DNA of 64,000 nucleotides from Oscillibacter sp. (GCA_020025475.1 JAHHSA010000004.1:1-64000), one strand, 5' to 3'. Counted from the first letter of the stretch, positions 43,897 through 53,298 are shown. Translations and numbers: made by a program. The notes: generated by a model from the sequence alone, not told the origin.

Positions 43897-43913
43897 CGGT
43901 CAAAAACGCAGTG

Positions 43914-43953
43914 ATGCCCCGGACAGTCCTTTTAGACTGTCCGGGGCATTTTT
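43914..43953 (+). terminator. Intrinsic terminator of the MATE gene
   Basis: Perfect 15-bp stem ATGCCCCGGACAGTC / GACTGTCCGGGGCAT with a TTTT tail. Confidence 0.93.
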
Positions 43954-44038
43954 GAAAAATATTTATGGAAACAGGCCCACAGCACCTCGCCGTTTACGCT
44001 TCAAATAGGGGCCGCCTCCCCTGGAGATAACCACTGCT

Positions 44039-44224
44039 TTAGCGACGCACGTTGATCGCATTGACCGGGCAGCCGTTGGCGGCGTCAAAGACCCGCCCCT
44101 GCTCACCGCTCTCCGGCTGGCGCTGCACTGTGGACACCGCGCCCACAATGGAAAAGACCCCCGGTGCCGCAGCAGCACACATGCCGCAGCCGATACATTT
44201 TTCCGCTCTGATTCTGACGTTCAT
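44039..44224 (-). CDS. Single-cluster [4Fe-4S] ferredoxin
   Basis: A 61-residue electron carrier. Three cluster ligands are in CIGCGMC (residues 10-16). The residue that would be the fourth of a two-cluster ferredoxin is Ala (CAAAAP). The last ligand is in the distal NGCPVNAINV near residue 52, so one cubane cluster fits. Such Fds serve as low-potential carriers; possible clients here are Rnf and the NADPH-motif-less thioredoxin reductase (inference). The gene stands alone on the minus strand, with GAGGA before ATG. Confidence 0.9.
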   Translation of the reverse strand: MNVRIRAEKCIGCGMCAAAAPGVFSIVGAVSTVQRQPESGEQGRVFDAANGCPVNAINVRR

Positions 44225-44421
44225 GGCTCAGTCCTCCTCTTGATTTCCTATATATTATAGCTTTGCAACTGCTTCACCGCAAGTTGGCCTTTGCCCATCA
44301 AATTCTTCCTGTAACACCGAATTTTGTAACCAGATCTTCATTTACTTTAGGTTTGAATTGTGCTATTGTTAGATAAAATTATGTATACCATCCTTACCCG
44401 ACGATTTTCTTGGAGGCTCAT

Positions 44422-47400
44422 ATGAAGAAATTCTTGCAAAAATCTCTGTCTCTATTGCTGTCGCTGTCACTCTTGTGTCCGCTGGCAGCCAACGCCCGGG
44501 CGTCCGAAGCCCTTGGTGAGGACCTGACCCAGCGGGAGACGCTGCTCAATGAGCGGACACAGCTGTCCACCAACGTGTTTTGGAGCACCGCATACAGCGA
44601 TCTCCGGACAGAAAACCTGATCACCTACACCCCCAACAGCCAGGTGACCCCCATTATTACCTACGGCTCCGTTCTGACAGACCGCTCCACAGTCTCCGCC
44701 ACCGCCAAGGTTTTGGAATCCCGCGGTATGCGTGTGGTGGCTGGCATCAACGGCGACTTTTACAATACCGGTACCGGTCTGCCCATCGGCCTCACCGTGT
44801 CGAATGGCCGCCTCATCAGCTCTGACGGCGGCTACTACGCCATTGGTTTCCGCGAGGACGGCAGCGCCATTCTGGGCAAACCACGGCTCAAAGCCACCAT
44901 GGATCTGGGCTATGATGTGATCGACCAGTATGGAACTCCCACCCGGGTGGTCCGTTCCCTGGACGGTATCAACAAGTCCCGGGTTAGCGAGGGTGGTATC
45001 TTCCTCTATACCCATGACTTCAACGCCAAGCACACCACCGGCACTACTGAGCCCGGCATTGACGTTGTCTGCTCGATCAGCAGCGGCGATCTGGCCATTG
45101 GTGAGGAGTTGGCGCTCCAGGTCGATGCCGTACTGGAAAACGCTGTTGCCACACCCATTCAAGAGGACCAGATTGTCCTCTCTGTCAACCTGAAATCCAA
45201 TTCCTACTTCGTGGACGCCATCCGTAAGCTCTCCCCGGGCAGCCGTCTCACCCTTCAGGTGACCGCTGCGGATCCTGCCTGGAATGACGTGGAGTTTGCC
45301 CTGGGTGCCCTCTACTCCCTGGTGGAAAACGGCACTGTGGTCTCCGGTCTCAAGAACGACGTGAACCCCCGGACAGCCGTGGGGCAGCGTCCTGACGGCA
45401 CTCTGCTGTTCTACACCATTGACGGCAGACGCTCCGGGCACTCCATCGGTGCCTCTATGGCCCAGGTGGCCAACCGACTGATTGAACTGGGCTGCACCTC
45501 CGCACTGTGCCTGGACGGCGGTGGCTCCACCACGCTCTCCGTGACCCAGCCAGACTCCCTGAAGGCCGCCACTGTCAACCGTCCCTCCGGCGTCGAACGT
45601 GCTGTCACAAACCATATTTTCCTGGTGGCCGACAACAGCCCCTCCGGCCAGCTGAGCCACTTCTATGTCCAACCGGAGCACATGCAGGTGTTGGCCGGCT
45701 CTTCCGTCCGCATCAACGCCTCCGCTGTGGATACCAATTTCATTCCCATGGACCGCTCCTTTGAGCTCACCGTAGACAGCGGCAAGCTGGAAAACAATGT
45801 ACTGACCACCCCCCGTTCCGGCGGAACCATCACTGTGATGGCCTCCGGCGCCGGCAGCCACGGCAGCGCCACTGTCCAGGCCATTTCCAACCCGGATCAG
45901 GTGGCCATTCGTCACAACGACAAGATTGTGACGGAGCTCACCGTGGTCCCCGGCTCTGTGACGAACCTGACTGTCTCTGCAGCCTACCAGCATCTGCCTC
46001 TTTACGCCGATCCCGCCTCTGTGGACTGGAACCTGACCGGTGATATCGGCACTCTGGACGCCCAGGGCCACTTTACCGCCACCAAGCCGGGCTCCGGCAA
46101 GATCACTGTCACCGCAGGCGGTCGCAGTGCCGTGGTCAATGTGACCGTCTCCCGGATGCCGCTCAAGACTGTGGAGGACTTTGAAGCAGATTTCCATTTC
46201 TCTCACGGCTACGGTACTGATTTGACCCTCACCACCACCGCCACAGGCGACCCTGTGCGCTTCGGTCGGAACGCCATGAAGATGAGCTACCAGCTCTCTG
46301 CTCAAAATGGCTACACCGCTGAGTGGAACCTGCAGGATCCCCTTCATGTCAGCGGCCCCTATACCGCTCTCAACTTCTGGATCTATGGCGACAACTCCGG
46401 CAACACCCTGGAACTGCTGTCCATGGATGAGCAGGGCCAGACCAAGGCCGCTCTGACAGTTCCTCTGGACTTCACCGGCTGGCGCCAGCTGACGATCCCC
46501 AACTGGAGCGAAAACAGAGCGCTTCAGGGCTTCCGGATCACGGCATCTCAGGATCTGCTGCCCGCGGAAGAGGAACCTGTTTTCGATGAAAACGGCTTTG
46601 AGATCTCCTGGCCCGCCCCCAAGACCGCTCTGACCGGTACCCTTTACCTGGATCAGTTTGTAGCCGCTTTTGCAGGCACCACGGATACCACAGTTCCCAG
46701 CGTAAACATCCATTCTGTGACTCCGTCCAGCCAGGATGCTCCCCAAACTCTCACGCTCTCCGGTGCGGTGAAAGACGATATCGACGGTGTGCTGCCCCGT
46801 GACAACATCCATGTGACCCTGGATGGCACCGTCCTGCCCTTCAACTACAACGAAAAGACTGGCGCCTTCACCGCCTCTCTGACCAACGACGGTCTGGCCC
46901 ATCGGCTCACGGTCACCGCTATGGACGGCTCCGGCAACCTGGGCCGTGCCTCCCAGGACATTCCTGCTGCCGCAGGCTCTCCCTCTCAGTTCACCGACAC
47001 CGAAAGCTACTGGGGGAAGACCTATGTGAACTATATGTATACCTCCGGCATCACCACTGGCTATCCAGACGGCACCTTCCGACCCAACAACAACATCTCC
47101 CGGGCCCAGTTTACCGTGATGCTCTACCGCTATCTGCATCTGGACGAAAGCCGTTATTCCAGGGTGGTGCTGCCCTTTGCAGACCTGGCTGAAATCCCCG
47201 CATACGCGCTGCCCGCCATCCGAGCCCTGTACACCGAGGGCATTGTCAACGGCTCCACCGGTGCGGATGGTCAGCTCTATTTCAATCCAGGCAGCAGCCT
47301 GACCCGTGCCCAGGCCGCCACCATGATCGGACGCACCCAGGCCAGGGGCTATGCCCTGGCGGCCCTGACGTTTACCGACGCCGCCTCCATCCCGGCCTAT

Positions 47401-47526
47401 GCCGCTGACTTCATCCGCACCATGACGGCTCAGGGCGTCATCAGCGGTTACGCTGACGGCTCCTTCAAGCCGCACAACCCCATTACCCGTGGACAGATGG
47501 CAAAGATCCTCTACAATCTCATGTAA
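44422..47526 (+). CDS. Secreted phosphodiester glycosidase (NAGPA family) with SLH anchor
   Basis: A 1034-residue exported protein. A signal peptide covers residues 1-28 (ending near ANARA). The phosphodiester glycosidase/DUF2233 domain spans about 80-395, with VVAGINGDFYNTGTGLPIG and the conserved CTSALCLDGGGSTTLSV block (about 355-370). Middle regions (about 400-590) look like Ig-like beta domains, followed by a carbohydrate-binding-like domain (600-770). Three SLH motifs end the protein (about 855-1034; GITTGYPDGTFRPNN, SSLTRAQAATMIGR, GVISGYADGSFKPHN). It probably acts on wall glycans or teichoic acid-type linkages outside the cell (inference). GGAGG is 6 bases before ATG 44422. Confidence 0.93.
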   Translation: MKKFLQKSLSLLLSLSLLCPLAANARASEALGEDLTQRETLLNERTQLSTNVFWSTAYSDLRTENLITYTPNSQVTPIITYGSVLTDRSTVSATAKVLESRGMRVVAGINGDFYNTGTGLPIGLTVSNGRLISSDGGYYAIGFREDGSAILGKPRLKATMDLGYDVIDQYGTPTRVVRSLDGINKSRVSEGGIFLYTHDFNAKHTTGTTEPGIDVVCSISSGDLAIGEELALQVDAVLENAVATPIQEDQIVLSVNLKSNSYFVDAIRKLSPGSRLTLQVTAADPAWNDVEFALGALYSLVENGTVVSGLKNDVNPRTAVGQRPDGTLLFYTIDGRRSGHSIGASMAQVANRLIELGCTSALCLDGGGSTTLSVTQPDSLKAATVNRPSGVERAVTNHIFLVADNSPSGQLSHFYVQPEHMQVLAGSSVRINASAVDTNFIPMDRSFELTVDSGKLENNVLTTPRSGGTITVMASGAGSHGSATVQAISNPDQVAIRHNDKIVTELTVVPGSVTNLTVSAAYQHLPLYADPASVDWNLTGDIGTLDAQGHFTATKPGSGKITVTAGGRSAVVNVTVSRMPLKTVEDFEADFHFSHGYGTDLTLTTTATGDPVRFGRNAMKMSYQLSAQNGYTAEWNLQDPLHVSGPYTALNFWIYGDNSGNTLELLSMDEQGQTKAALTVPLDFTGWRQLTIPNWSENRALQGFRITASQDLLPAEEEPVFDENGFEISWPAPKTALTGTLYLDQFVAAFAGTTDTTVPSVNIHSVTPSSQDAPQTLTLSGAVKDDIDGVLPRDNIHVTLDGTVLPFNYNEKTGAFTASLTNDGLAHRLTVTAMDGSGNLGRASQDIPAAAGSPSQFTDTESYWGKTYVNYMYTSGITTGYPDGTFRPNNNISRAQFTVMLYRYLHLDESRYSRVVLPFADLAEIPAYALPAIRALYTEGIVNGSTGADGQLYFNPGSSLTRAQAATMIGRTQARGYALAALTFTDAASIPAYAADFIRTMTAQGVISGYADGSFKPHNPITRGQMAKILYNLM

Positions 47527-47542
47527 CGCAACGCCTGTCGAA

Positions 47543-47573
47543 ACGCCGCCCGGGATGTTCCGGGCGGCGTTTT
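47543..47573 (+). terminator. Intrinsic terminator
   Basis: ACGCCGCCCGG / CCGGGCGGCGT with a six-base loop and TTT tail. It lies between the glycosidase gene and the convergent MocR gene. Confidence 0.88.
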
Positions 47574-47599
47574 GAATCTGAAAGATATTTACTCTCCGC

Positions 47600-48994
47600 T
47601 TATAAGTCCGCAAAGACCTCTGCCAGCAGTGAAACCGTCTCCGGCAGACGTTCCCGGCGCAGACCCGCGTAATTGATCACCAGCGTATGCGCATAGAACT
47701 CCGGGTTCCTGGCGGCATATTCTGACAAAAACGCCAGCCGGATGCCCAATTTCTCAGCCCGCACCCGCAGCTCCTGATCGCTTTTGTCTGTATGCAGACG
47801 CAGAAGAAAGTGCAGGCCCGCTCCCTCCTCGGCAATCTCCACCTTTTCGGCAAAGGGGCTGGTGCGGAATGCTTCCAGCACCTGCGCACGGCGGACCCGG
47901 TACTCTTTTCGCATCCGGGAAATGTGCTGATCATAATAGCCCCGGTCCAGGAACCGGGCCAGCACATGCTGATCCAGGGCGGGGACCGTGCAGGAATAAA
48001 AATTCAGTTCCCTGCGATACCGCTCCAACAAAGCCGGAGGCAGCACCATGAAGCCCACACGCATGGAGGGTGAGATGGTCTGGGAAAAGGTATTCATATA
48101 AATGACCCGACCGCTGCGGTCGATGCTCTGGAGCGTAGGCAGGGGACGCCCGGTAAAGCGGAACTCGCTGTCGTAGTCGTCCTCGATGATAACGCCGTCG
48201 TGCTCCTCCGCCCATTGCAGCAGAGCCTGGCGCCGACCAATGGGTGTCACCAGTCCGGTGGGGTAGTGGTGGGAGGGAGAGAGATGGACTGCCGCTGCGC
48301 GGGCCTTTACCAAAGCCTTTGGACTGATGCCCTGCCGGTCCAGCGGCACCGGGCAGCAGGGGAGTCCCCATTTCTCATAGACCTGTCGGATTTTTGGATA
48401 ACCAGGATCTTCCACCGCCAAAACGGCCTCTCGCCCCAGCAGCTGGGCCAGTAGCAGGTAGAGGTACTCAGCTCCGGCGCCAATAACGATCTGCTCAGGA
48501 TTCACCGCCATGCCCTTGCGCTCCCAGAGATCATGGGCAATGGCCTGCCGCAGATCCAGCAGACCCTGATGGGGCACCGGTGAGAGCAGAGCCGTACCAC
48601 CTTCGGAGAGGACCTGTCGGGTGAGCCGCACCCAGCCGGAAACCGGAAATCGGCTCACGTCCACCATGGTCTGCTTCAGGTCCAGCCGCCAGTTGACAGC
48701 CTTCTGCTGCTCTGTCAGGGTTACAGCCACTGTCTGAGTCTTGGGCACCTGCTCCACCCGGCAGACAAATACCCCCCGGCGGGGCTTGGCGGTCACATAG
48801 CCCTCTGCCTCCAACTGCTGATAGGCATTTTCCACCGTAATCACCGATACACTCAGATGCTCCGCCAGTGCCCGCTTGGAGGGCAGGCGGGTGTTGGGTG
48901 CAAGCGTACCGTCCAGGATATTCCCTCGGATACAGCGATACAGATATTCATACAACGGCAGATCTCCCCGCCGATCCAACTCATATGTCAGCAT
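47600..48994 (-). CDS. MocR/PdxR-type GntR regulator with altered PLP site
   Basis: A 464-residue regulator. The N-terminal GntR winged helix (about 10-75) includes RLPSKRALAEHLSVSVITVENAYQQLEAEGYV. The C-terminal class I aminotransferase-like domain includes VIGAGAEYLYLLL, EDPGYPK, SPSHHYPTG and DDYDSEFR. MocR proteins usually bind PLP through a Lys in a TFSK motif. Here the motif is NTFSQTISPSMRVGF: residue 305 is Gln (CAG at 48082-48080). The protein may bind PLP non-covalently, another ligand, or none. ATG 48994 has GGAGG upstream. It is divergent from an ECF S component gene that it probably controls. Confidence 0.93.
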   Translation of the reverse strand: MLTYELDRRGDLPLYEYLYRCIRGNILDGTLAPNTRLPSKRALAEHLSVSVITVENAYQQLEAEGYVTAKPRRGVFVCRVEQVPKTQTVAVTLTEQQKAVNWRLDLKQTMVDVSRFPVSGWVRLTRQVLSEGGTALLSPVPHQGLLDLRQAIAHDLWERKGMAVNPEQIVIGAGAEYLYLLLAQLLGREAVLAVEDPGYPKIRQVYEKWGLPCCPVPLDRQGISPKALVKARAAAVHLSPSHHYPTGLVTPIGRRQALLQWAEEHDGVIIEDDYDSEFRFTGRPLPTLQSIDRSGRVIYMNTFSQTISPSMRVGFMVLPPALLERYRRELNFYSCTVPALDQHVLARFLDRGYYDQHISRMRKEYRVRRAQVLEAFRTSPFAEKVEIAEEGAGLHFLLRLHTDKSDQELRVRAEKLGIRLAFLSEYAARNPEFYAHTLVINYAGLRRERLPETVSLLAEVFADL

Positions 48995-49107
48995 GCCGCG
49001 CCTCCAATCTGGCCTTATAAAAATACTGGAAACTGGCACTTTTAATCAGGTCAATTTCTGCTATGATAGTACCTAACACAAGGCCATCTGTCAAGGAGGA
49101 CTTCACA
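48995..49107. promoter_or_regulatory. Divergent promoter region between MocR gene and ECF S component
   Basis: A 113-base spacer. An extended -10, TGCTATGAT (about 49058-49066), points toward the transporter gene. Two direct ACTGG repeats 7 bases apart (49025-49029, 49032-49036) could be a MocR site, since these proteins often bind direct repeats. The evidence is weak. Confidence 0.4.
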
Positions 49108-49632
49108 ATGAACACCAATCCACGCCTGCGTCAAATGGTGACTGCCGCCCTGTTTGCCGCCGCCATTACCGTCGTTACCGCCTATTTTCTTCACATTCCC
49201 ATTCCCGGCAGCAGTGGTTATGTCCATCTGGGTGATACGCTCATCTACCTGGCAGCCTGTCTGCTGCCCACCCCCTACGCCGTCTTCGCAGCTTCTGTGG
49301 GTGCCGGCCTGGCCGACTTGCTGACCGCTCCCGCCTGGGTTCTGCCCACGCTCATCATCAAGGCCATTGTGGCGATGCAGTTCACCTGCAAGCACGACCG
49401 GATTCTGACCCGCCGGAACACCATCGCTGTGTTCACCACCGCCATTGTCTCTCCCACACTCTACAGCATTGCCTACTGCATCATGACCGGCACACTGGCC
49501 GCCTTTGTTCCCCAGTTCATCGGCACTATCGTCCAGGCCATCGGCAGCGCCGTGCTGTTCTTCCCTCTGGCATTTGTGCTGGACCGCATGGGTTTCAAGA
49601 CCCGTGTGGCACGGAATCTCGTCAGCGCCTGA
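49108..49632 (+). CDS. ECF transporter S component-like membrane protein (TIGR04002-like)
   Basis: A 174-residue membrane protein with about five or six helices. The N-terminus MNTNPRLRQMVTAALFAAAI and the block GYVHLGDTLIYLAACLLPTPYAVFAASVGAGLADLLT are typical of ECF S components (HxGD segment between the first helices). The nearest family I recognise is TIGR04002, of unassigned substrate. A MocR-type regulator divergent from it suggests a B6 vitamer as ligand (inference from the known PdxR/PdxU pairing). AAGGAGG precedes ATG 49108. The energy-coupling module is not in the window. Confidence 0.82.
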   Translation: MNTNPRLRQMVTAALFAAAITVVTAYFLHIPIPGSSGYVHLGDTLIYLAACLLPTPYAVFAASVGAGLADLLTAPAWVLPTLIIKAIVAMQFTCKHDRILTRRNTIAVFTTAIVSPTLYSIAYCIMTGTLAAFVPQFIGTIVQAIGSAVLFFPLAFVLDRMGFKTRVARNLVSA

Positions 49633-49646
49633 TTTCCGCCCAAACC

Positions 49647-49679
49647 GTCCCCCGGCTTCGGCCGGGGGGCTTTTGTTTT
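49647..49679 (+). terminator. Intrinsic terminator
   Basis: GTCCCCCGGC / GCCGGGGGGC with a TTCG tetraloop and TTTTGTTTT tail, after the ECF S component gene. Confidence 0.92.
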
Positions 49680-49774
49680 CCGGTTGCATTCCTGCTCTTT
49701 TTTCAACAAATCTGCATAACTCGTGCAAAAAGTGGACATCCTGTTCTCAAAGTTCTTTGAGGGAGGGACCACTT

Positions 49775-50485
49775 ATGGATGAAAAGAAAAAATTAAACAG
49801 CGCAGGATTTTGTGCGGTATTAGGTCTACTGATGCTGCTGGCTGGTGTGGGCGGGTATTTCCTGCTTCAGGATCGGAATGCGGCACCCCCTGCCACCGCT
49901 GTAACAGACCCAGGCACCCAGCCCCGTGCGCCGCAGCACGCTGAGGTTCCGGCTCCGCCGGTTTCTTCGCCGGCCCGGGTAAGCATGCCTGAGCAGAAAC
50001 CGGTCAAACAGCCGGAGCCGGTGGTGGAAACCGTGGTGCCTGTCTCCCCGGAAAAGCCCGTGCCGCCTGAGGAGTCCGGTTTGGTGGTCTATCCGGTCAG
50101 CGGTCAGCTGGTAGCCGCATTCTCTGCCGATGAACTGTCCTACAGCGAGACACTGGAGGACTGGCGGACCCATGACGGCATTGACCTGGAGGCCAAACAG
50201 GGTACCACAGTCCTCTCCGCCAGTGCCGGAACCGTTCTCTCTGTGGAGGACGACCCTCTGATGGGCACCACTGTCCGAATTGAACACACCGGTGGATACC
50301 GCACCACCTACGCAAACCTTCAATCCAAGCCGCCGGTGTCTGCCGGAGACGAAGTCTCCGCAGGCCAGATCATTGGTGCCGTTGGAAACACCGCAGTTGC
50401 GGAGTGCTCACAGCCGCCCCATCTCCACTTCGGTGTGGAAAAAGACGACCACTGGATGGACCCGGAGCTCTTTTTGAACCCCTGA
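49775..50485 (+). CDS. Membrane-anchored LytM/M23 peptidase, SpoIIQ-like
   Basis: A 236-residue protein with one N-terminal helix (about 12-32), a Pro-rich linker (35-105) and a LytM domain (about 115-230). The zinc ligands appear complete: THDGIDL supplies His and Asp, and PHLHFGV supplies the HxH pair. An intermediate GTVLSVEDDPLMGTTVRIEH block is typical. Size and layout resemble clostridial SpoIIQ, which keeps the metal site and works with SpoIIIAH between mother cell and forespore. A vegetative wall peptidase is the alternative. GGAGGGA lies upstream; it is flanked by terminators. Confidence 0.82.
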   Translation: MDEKKKLNSAGFCAVLGLLMLLAGVGGYFLLQDRNAAPPATAVTDPGTQPRAPQHAEVPAPPVSSPARVSMPEQKPVKQPEPVVETVVPVSPEKPVPPEESGLVVYPVSGQLVAAFSADELSYSETLEDWRTHDGIDLEAKQGTTVLSASAGTVLSVEDDPLMGTTVRIEHTGGYRTTYANLQSKPPVSAGDEVSAGQIIGAVGNTAVAECSQPPHLHFGVEKDDHWMDPELFLNP

Positions 50486-50505
50486 TTTCTCGCCAAGGAC
50501 AACCA

Positions 50506-50541
50506 CGCCCCCGACCTCACAGGCCGGGGGCCTTCTTTTTT
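50506..50541 (+). terminator. Intrinsic terminator
   Basis: GCCCCCGACC / GGCCGGGGGC with a short loop and TTCTTTTTT tail, after the LytM peptidase gene. Confidence 0.9.
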
Positions 50542-50626
50542 CAAAGCAGGCAGAAAAAGAGCGGCATAACCTGGACGTGCCCCTCATATATATTTATGTA
50601 CCATCGGTCCAACAGGAGGAGCTCCT

Positions 50627-51583
50627 ATGATCAAAAAACTATTCACACTTGTGCTGTGTCTTGTCCTCACTGGCTGTGCTGCACCGCCTCTGGGGGAGAC
50701 GGATTCTCCACCGGTGCCGGACCCCGAGCCGGCTCTGACAATAGGCGAAGAGAATGTCCCCGTGTGGGCCTATCGTTACTGGCTGCGCCTTGCCTGTGAG
50801 CAGACACAGGCCATCTATCAGGAGGCGGGACAGACCCCCAACTGGACCGCCGACGGCCCAGGTTCCCTGCAGGAGCAGGTACGCAGTCAGGCGGCGGCCG
50901 ACGCAGCTCTCTGGGCCACGGTGGACGTCTGGGCCCGGGACTGGGGCCTGACGCTGACCCAGGAGGACCAGTCCCAGCTGGATGCTCTGTGGCAGCAGCG
51001 TTCCAAGGACTACGGAGGGGAAGCGGCCTATCTCACCTCGCTGGCAGAACGCGGTCTCACAGCCGAACAGGCCAGAGCGCTGGCAGAGACCGGTCAGCGA
51101 TACCGAAAGCTGCACCAGGCCGCGCTGGATTCGGCAAACCCCAACGCCCCTGACGATGATGCCCTGTCCGCCTTCGCCGAAGAGCAGGGTTTACTGGCCT
51201 TTGATCAAATTCGCACAGAGGGCGAGGACGCCCGCCACCGCATTGAACTGCTCTTTTCCCAGCTTAACGCTGCCCAGGAGCCCCAATCCATCTTTTCCGC
51301 ACTGACCGCAGAGGGCGTCGACCACCAGGGTCCCCGGTCCTGTCAGTGCGGAGACGGCACCCTCACTGCACCGCTGGAAGACGCCGTTCGTGCTTTGAAA
51401 CCCGGGCAGCACTCCGGAATTCTGGAGGCGGGGGAGGGCTATGCCATTTTGCTGCGGCTGCCGCCGGATCGTTCAGCTCTGGTCCCAGCCTGGTTGGATG
51501 CCCAACTTCTGGAAGCATCCAGAGCCGTTCCGGTCACTCTGCTGCCCGCCATCTCTTCCATCCCCATTCCAGTGGGAATGTAG
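50627..51583 (+). CDS. PrsA/SurA-like foldase lipoprotein
   Basis: A 318-residue lipoprotein. The lipobox is LTGC, with Cys at residue 17. Residues 45-170 are a helical SurA-N-like chaperone region. Residues about 210-300 look like a degenerate parvulin (PpiC) domain: EDARHRIELLF, APLEDAVRALKPGQHSGILEAGEGYAILLRL, the last being a clear rotamase C-terminal pattern. It probably assists folding of exported proteins, fitting the many secreted SLH proteins nearby (inference). Peptidyl-prolyl isomerase activity is uncertain because the domain is short. AGGAGGAG lies 7 bases before ATG. Confidence 0.78.
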   Translation: MIKKLFTLVLCLVLTGCAAPPLGETDSPPVPDPEPALTIGEENVPVWAYRYWLRLACEQTQAIYQEAGQTPNWTADGPGSLQEQVRSQAAADAALWATVDVWARDWGLTLTQEDQSQLDALWQQRSKDYGGEAAYLTSLAERGLTAEQARALAETGQRYRKLHQAALDSANPNAPDDDALSAFAEEQGLLAFDQIRTEGEDARHRIELLFSQLNAAQEPQSIFSALTAEGVDHQGPRSCQCGDGTLTAPLEDAVRALKPGQHSGILEAGEGYAILLRLPPDRSALVPAWLDAQLLEASRAVPVTLLPAISSIPIPVGM

Positions 51584-51728
51584 TACGTCTCATGTACAAA
51601 ATACTCAATATCGTCTCTTTATCGTAATTTTCCGTACGCATGCGCCGCATGCCTTTCGTCACCTTGACGAAAAAATAAGTTGATATGTCAAAGATTTAAC
51701 AGAATTTCTGAATTCCACCAGTTTCTCA
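51584..51728. other. Intergenic stretch before the thiolase promoter
   Basis: AT-rich spacer after the foldase lipoprotein gene. A GTACGCATGCGCCGCATGC segment can fold, but no U-tract terminator is clear and no ORF is supported. The 318-base gap to thlA also contains the promoter at 51729-51757 and a GGTGGG...CCCACC hairpin close to the ribosome binding site. Confidence 0.4.
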
Positions 51729-51757
51729 TTGACGACGCCGGAGAAAGCCTCTATAAT
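51729..51757 (+). promoter_or_regulatory. Consensus promoter of thlA
   Basis: TTGACG (51729-51734) and a perfect TATAAT (51752-51757) are 17 bases apart. The leader of about 140 bases has a TCCGCT/AGCGGA hairpin and a second hairpin just before the ribosome binding site. Confidence 0.87.
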
Positions 51758-51901
51758 CAAAAGTGCAGACAGAGGCGGATATGTAATTGCTAAATTTTTG
51801 TCAATCCGCTTTCTGATTGTCAGCGGACCGTTTCGCTAGACCTGTAACCACGGTGGGCATCCATCCCCACCATAAATTTTATGATAAAATGGAGGAATAC
51901 C

Positions 51902-53161
51902 ATGAAAGATCTTTATCTTGTGAATTGCTGCCGTACTGCTATTGGCTCTTTTGGCGGAACCCTGAAGAACACCCCTGCTGTTGAACTGGGTGCCATTGTC
52001 GCCAAGGACGTTCTGGAGCGCGCTGGCCTGAAGCCCGAGCAGGTTGACGAGGTCATGTTTGGCTGCATCCTCACCGGTGGCCTGGGCCAGAACCCCGCTC
52101 GTCAGGTTGCTGTCAAGGCTGGCATTCCCTACGAGGTGCCCGCATATACCGTCAGCATGGTCTGCGGCTCCGGCATGAAGTCTGTCATCGAGGGTGCCCG
52201 TTCCATTCTGGCTGGCGACGCTGACGTCATCCTCTGCGGCGGTACCGAAAACATGAGCGCTGCTCCCTTCGCATCCCCCGACTCCCGCTGGGGCGCTCGC
52301 ATGGGCGACAAGAAGCTGGTCGATACCATGATTAAGGACGGCCTGTGGGACGCTTTCAATAACTATCACATGGGCACTACCGCTGAGAACATCTGCGACA
52401 TCTGGGGCATCACCCGCGAGGAGATGGACGCCTTCGGCGTTGCTTCTCAGCAGAAGTGCGAAGCCGCTCAGAAGGCCGGCAAGTTCGAGGACGAGATCGT
52501 TCCCGTTCCCGTGAAGGTCAAGAAGCAGGTCGTGGACTTCAAGGTTGACGAGTTCCCCCGTGCCGGTACCACCATGGAAAGCCTTGCTAAGCTGAAGGGC
52601 TCTTTCCCCTGCGGTCCCGAGGGCGTTGAGGACGAGACCGTCCACACCTTTGAGGTGACCGGCATCCACGAGGCTGACGCTCACAAGCACGTCCAGCGTG
52701 TTACCGCCGGTCAGGCTTCCGGCATCAACGACGGTGCAGCCGCCATCATCCTGGCCTCCGGCGAGGCTGTTGAAAAGTACGGCCTGAAGCCCATGGCTAA
52801 GCTGATCGGCTGGGGTCAGGGCGGCGTCGATCCCAAGATCATGGGTGTTGGCCCTGTGCCCGCTTCCCGCGCTGCTCTGAAGAAGGCTGGCAAGACCGTG
52901 GACGATATGGACCTGATTGAGGCCAACGAGGCTTTCGCTGCTCAGTCCATCGCTGTTGCCCGTGAGCTGGGCTTCGATATGAGCAAGGTCAATGTCAACG
53001 GCGGCGCCATCGCTCTGGGCCATCCTGTGGGCTGCTCTGGTGCTCGTATCATCGTCACCCTGCTGCACGAGATGCAAAAGCGCGACGATGCCAAGTACGG
53101 CCTGGCAACTCTGTGCATTGGCGGCGGCCAGGGCACTGCAGTTGTCGTTGAGAAGTGCTAA
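51902..53161 (+). CDS. thlA: Acetyl-CoA C-acetyltransferase (thiolase)
   Basis: A 419-residue cytosolic enzyme condensing two acetyl-CoA to acetoacetyl-CoA, the first step of butyrate formation. The acyl-accepting Cys is in [11 protein letters not shown] (about 88), the active-site His in [16 protein letters not shown], and the second Cys in CIGGGQGTA. Thiolases are usually about 393 residues. Here an extra segment of about 26 residues, rich in His/Glu, lies between SLAKLKGSF and VTAGQASG (about 232-262). Codon use is strongly biased, consistent with high expression. The later butyrate genes are not in the window. GGAGG lies 6 bases before ATG 51902. Confidence 0.96.
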   Translation: MKDLYLVNCCRTAIGSFGGTLKNTPAVELGAIVAKDVLERAGLKPEQVDEVMFGCILTGGLGQNPARQVAVKAGIPYEVPAYTVSMVCGSGMKSVIEGARSILAGDADVILCGGTENMSAAPFASPDSRWGARMGDKKLVDTMIKDGLWDAFNNYHMGTTAENICDIWGITREEMDAFGVASQQKCEAAQKAGKFEDEIVPVPVKVKKQVVDFKVDEFPRAGTTMESLAKLKGSFPCGPEGVEDETVHTFEVTGIHEADAHKHVQRVTAGQASGINDGAAAIILASGEAVEKYGLKPMAKLIGWGQGGVDPKIMGVGPVPASRAALKKAGKTVDDMDLIEANEAFAAQSIAVARELGFDMSKVNVNGGAIALGHPVGCSGARIIVTLLHEMQKRDDAKYGLATLCIGGGQGTAVVVEKC

Positions 53162-53190
53162 TCGCCCCTTCCAACTGAATCTCGTACATC

Positions 53191-53228
53191 AACCGCCACC
53201 CGACCTGTCGGTCGGGTGGCGGTTTTTT
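53191..53228 (+). terminator. Intrinsic terminator of thlA
   Basis: Perfect 14-bp stem ACCGCCACCCGACC / GGTCGGGTGGCGGT with a TGTC loop and T tail. Confidence 0.95.
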
Positions 53229-53298
53229 GCGTTTCTTTCTTCGGCATACCTTGGCGCCTCCACGCATAGGATACACCATCACAAGAGGGGGGAAGACC

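Noticed and set aside
44467..47613. 1048-codon minus-strand ORF opposite the phosphodiester glycosidase gene
   Set aside because: Antisense shadow; the plus-strand gene has a signal peptide, catalytic motifs and SLH domains.
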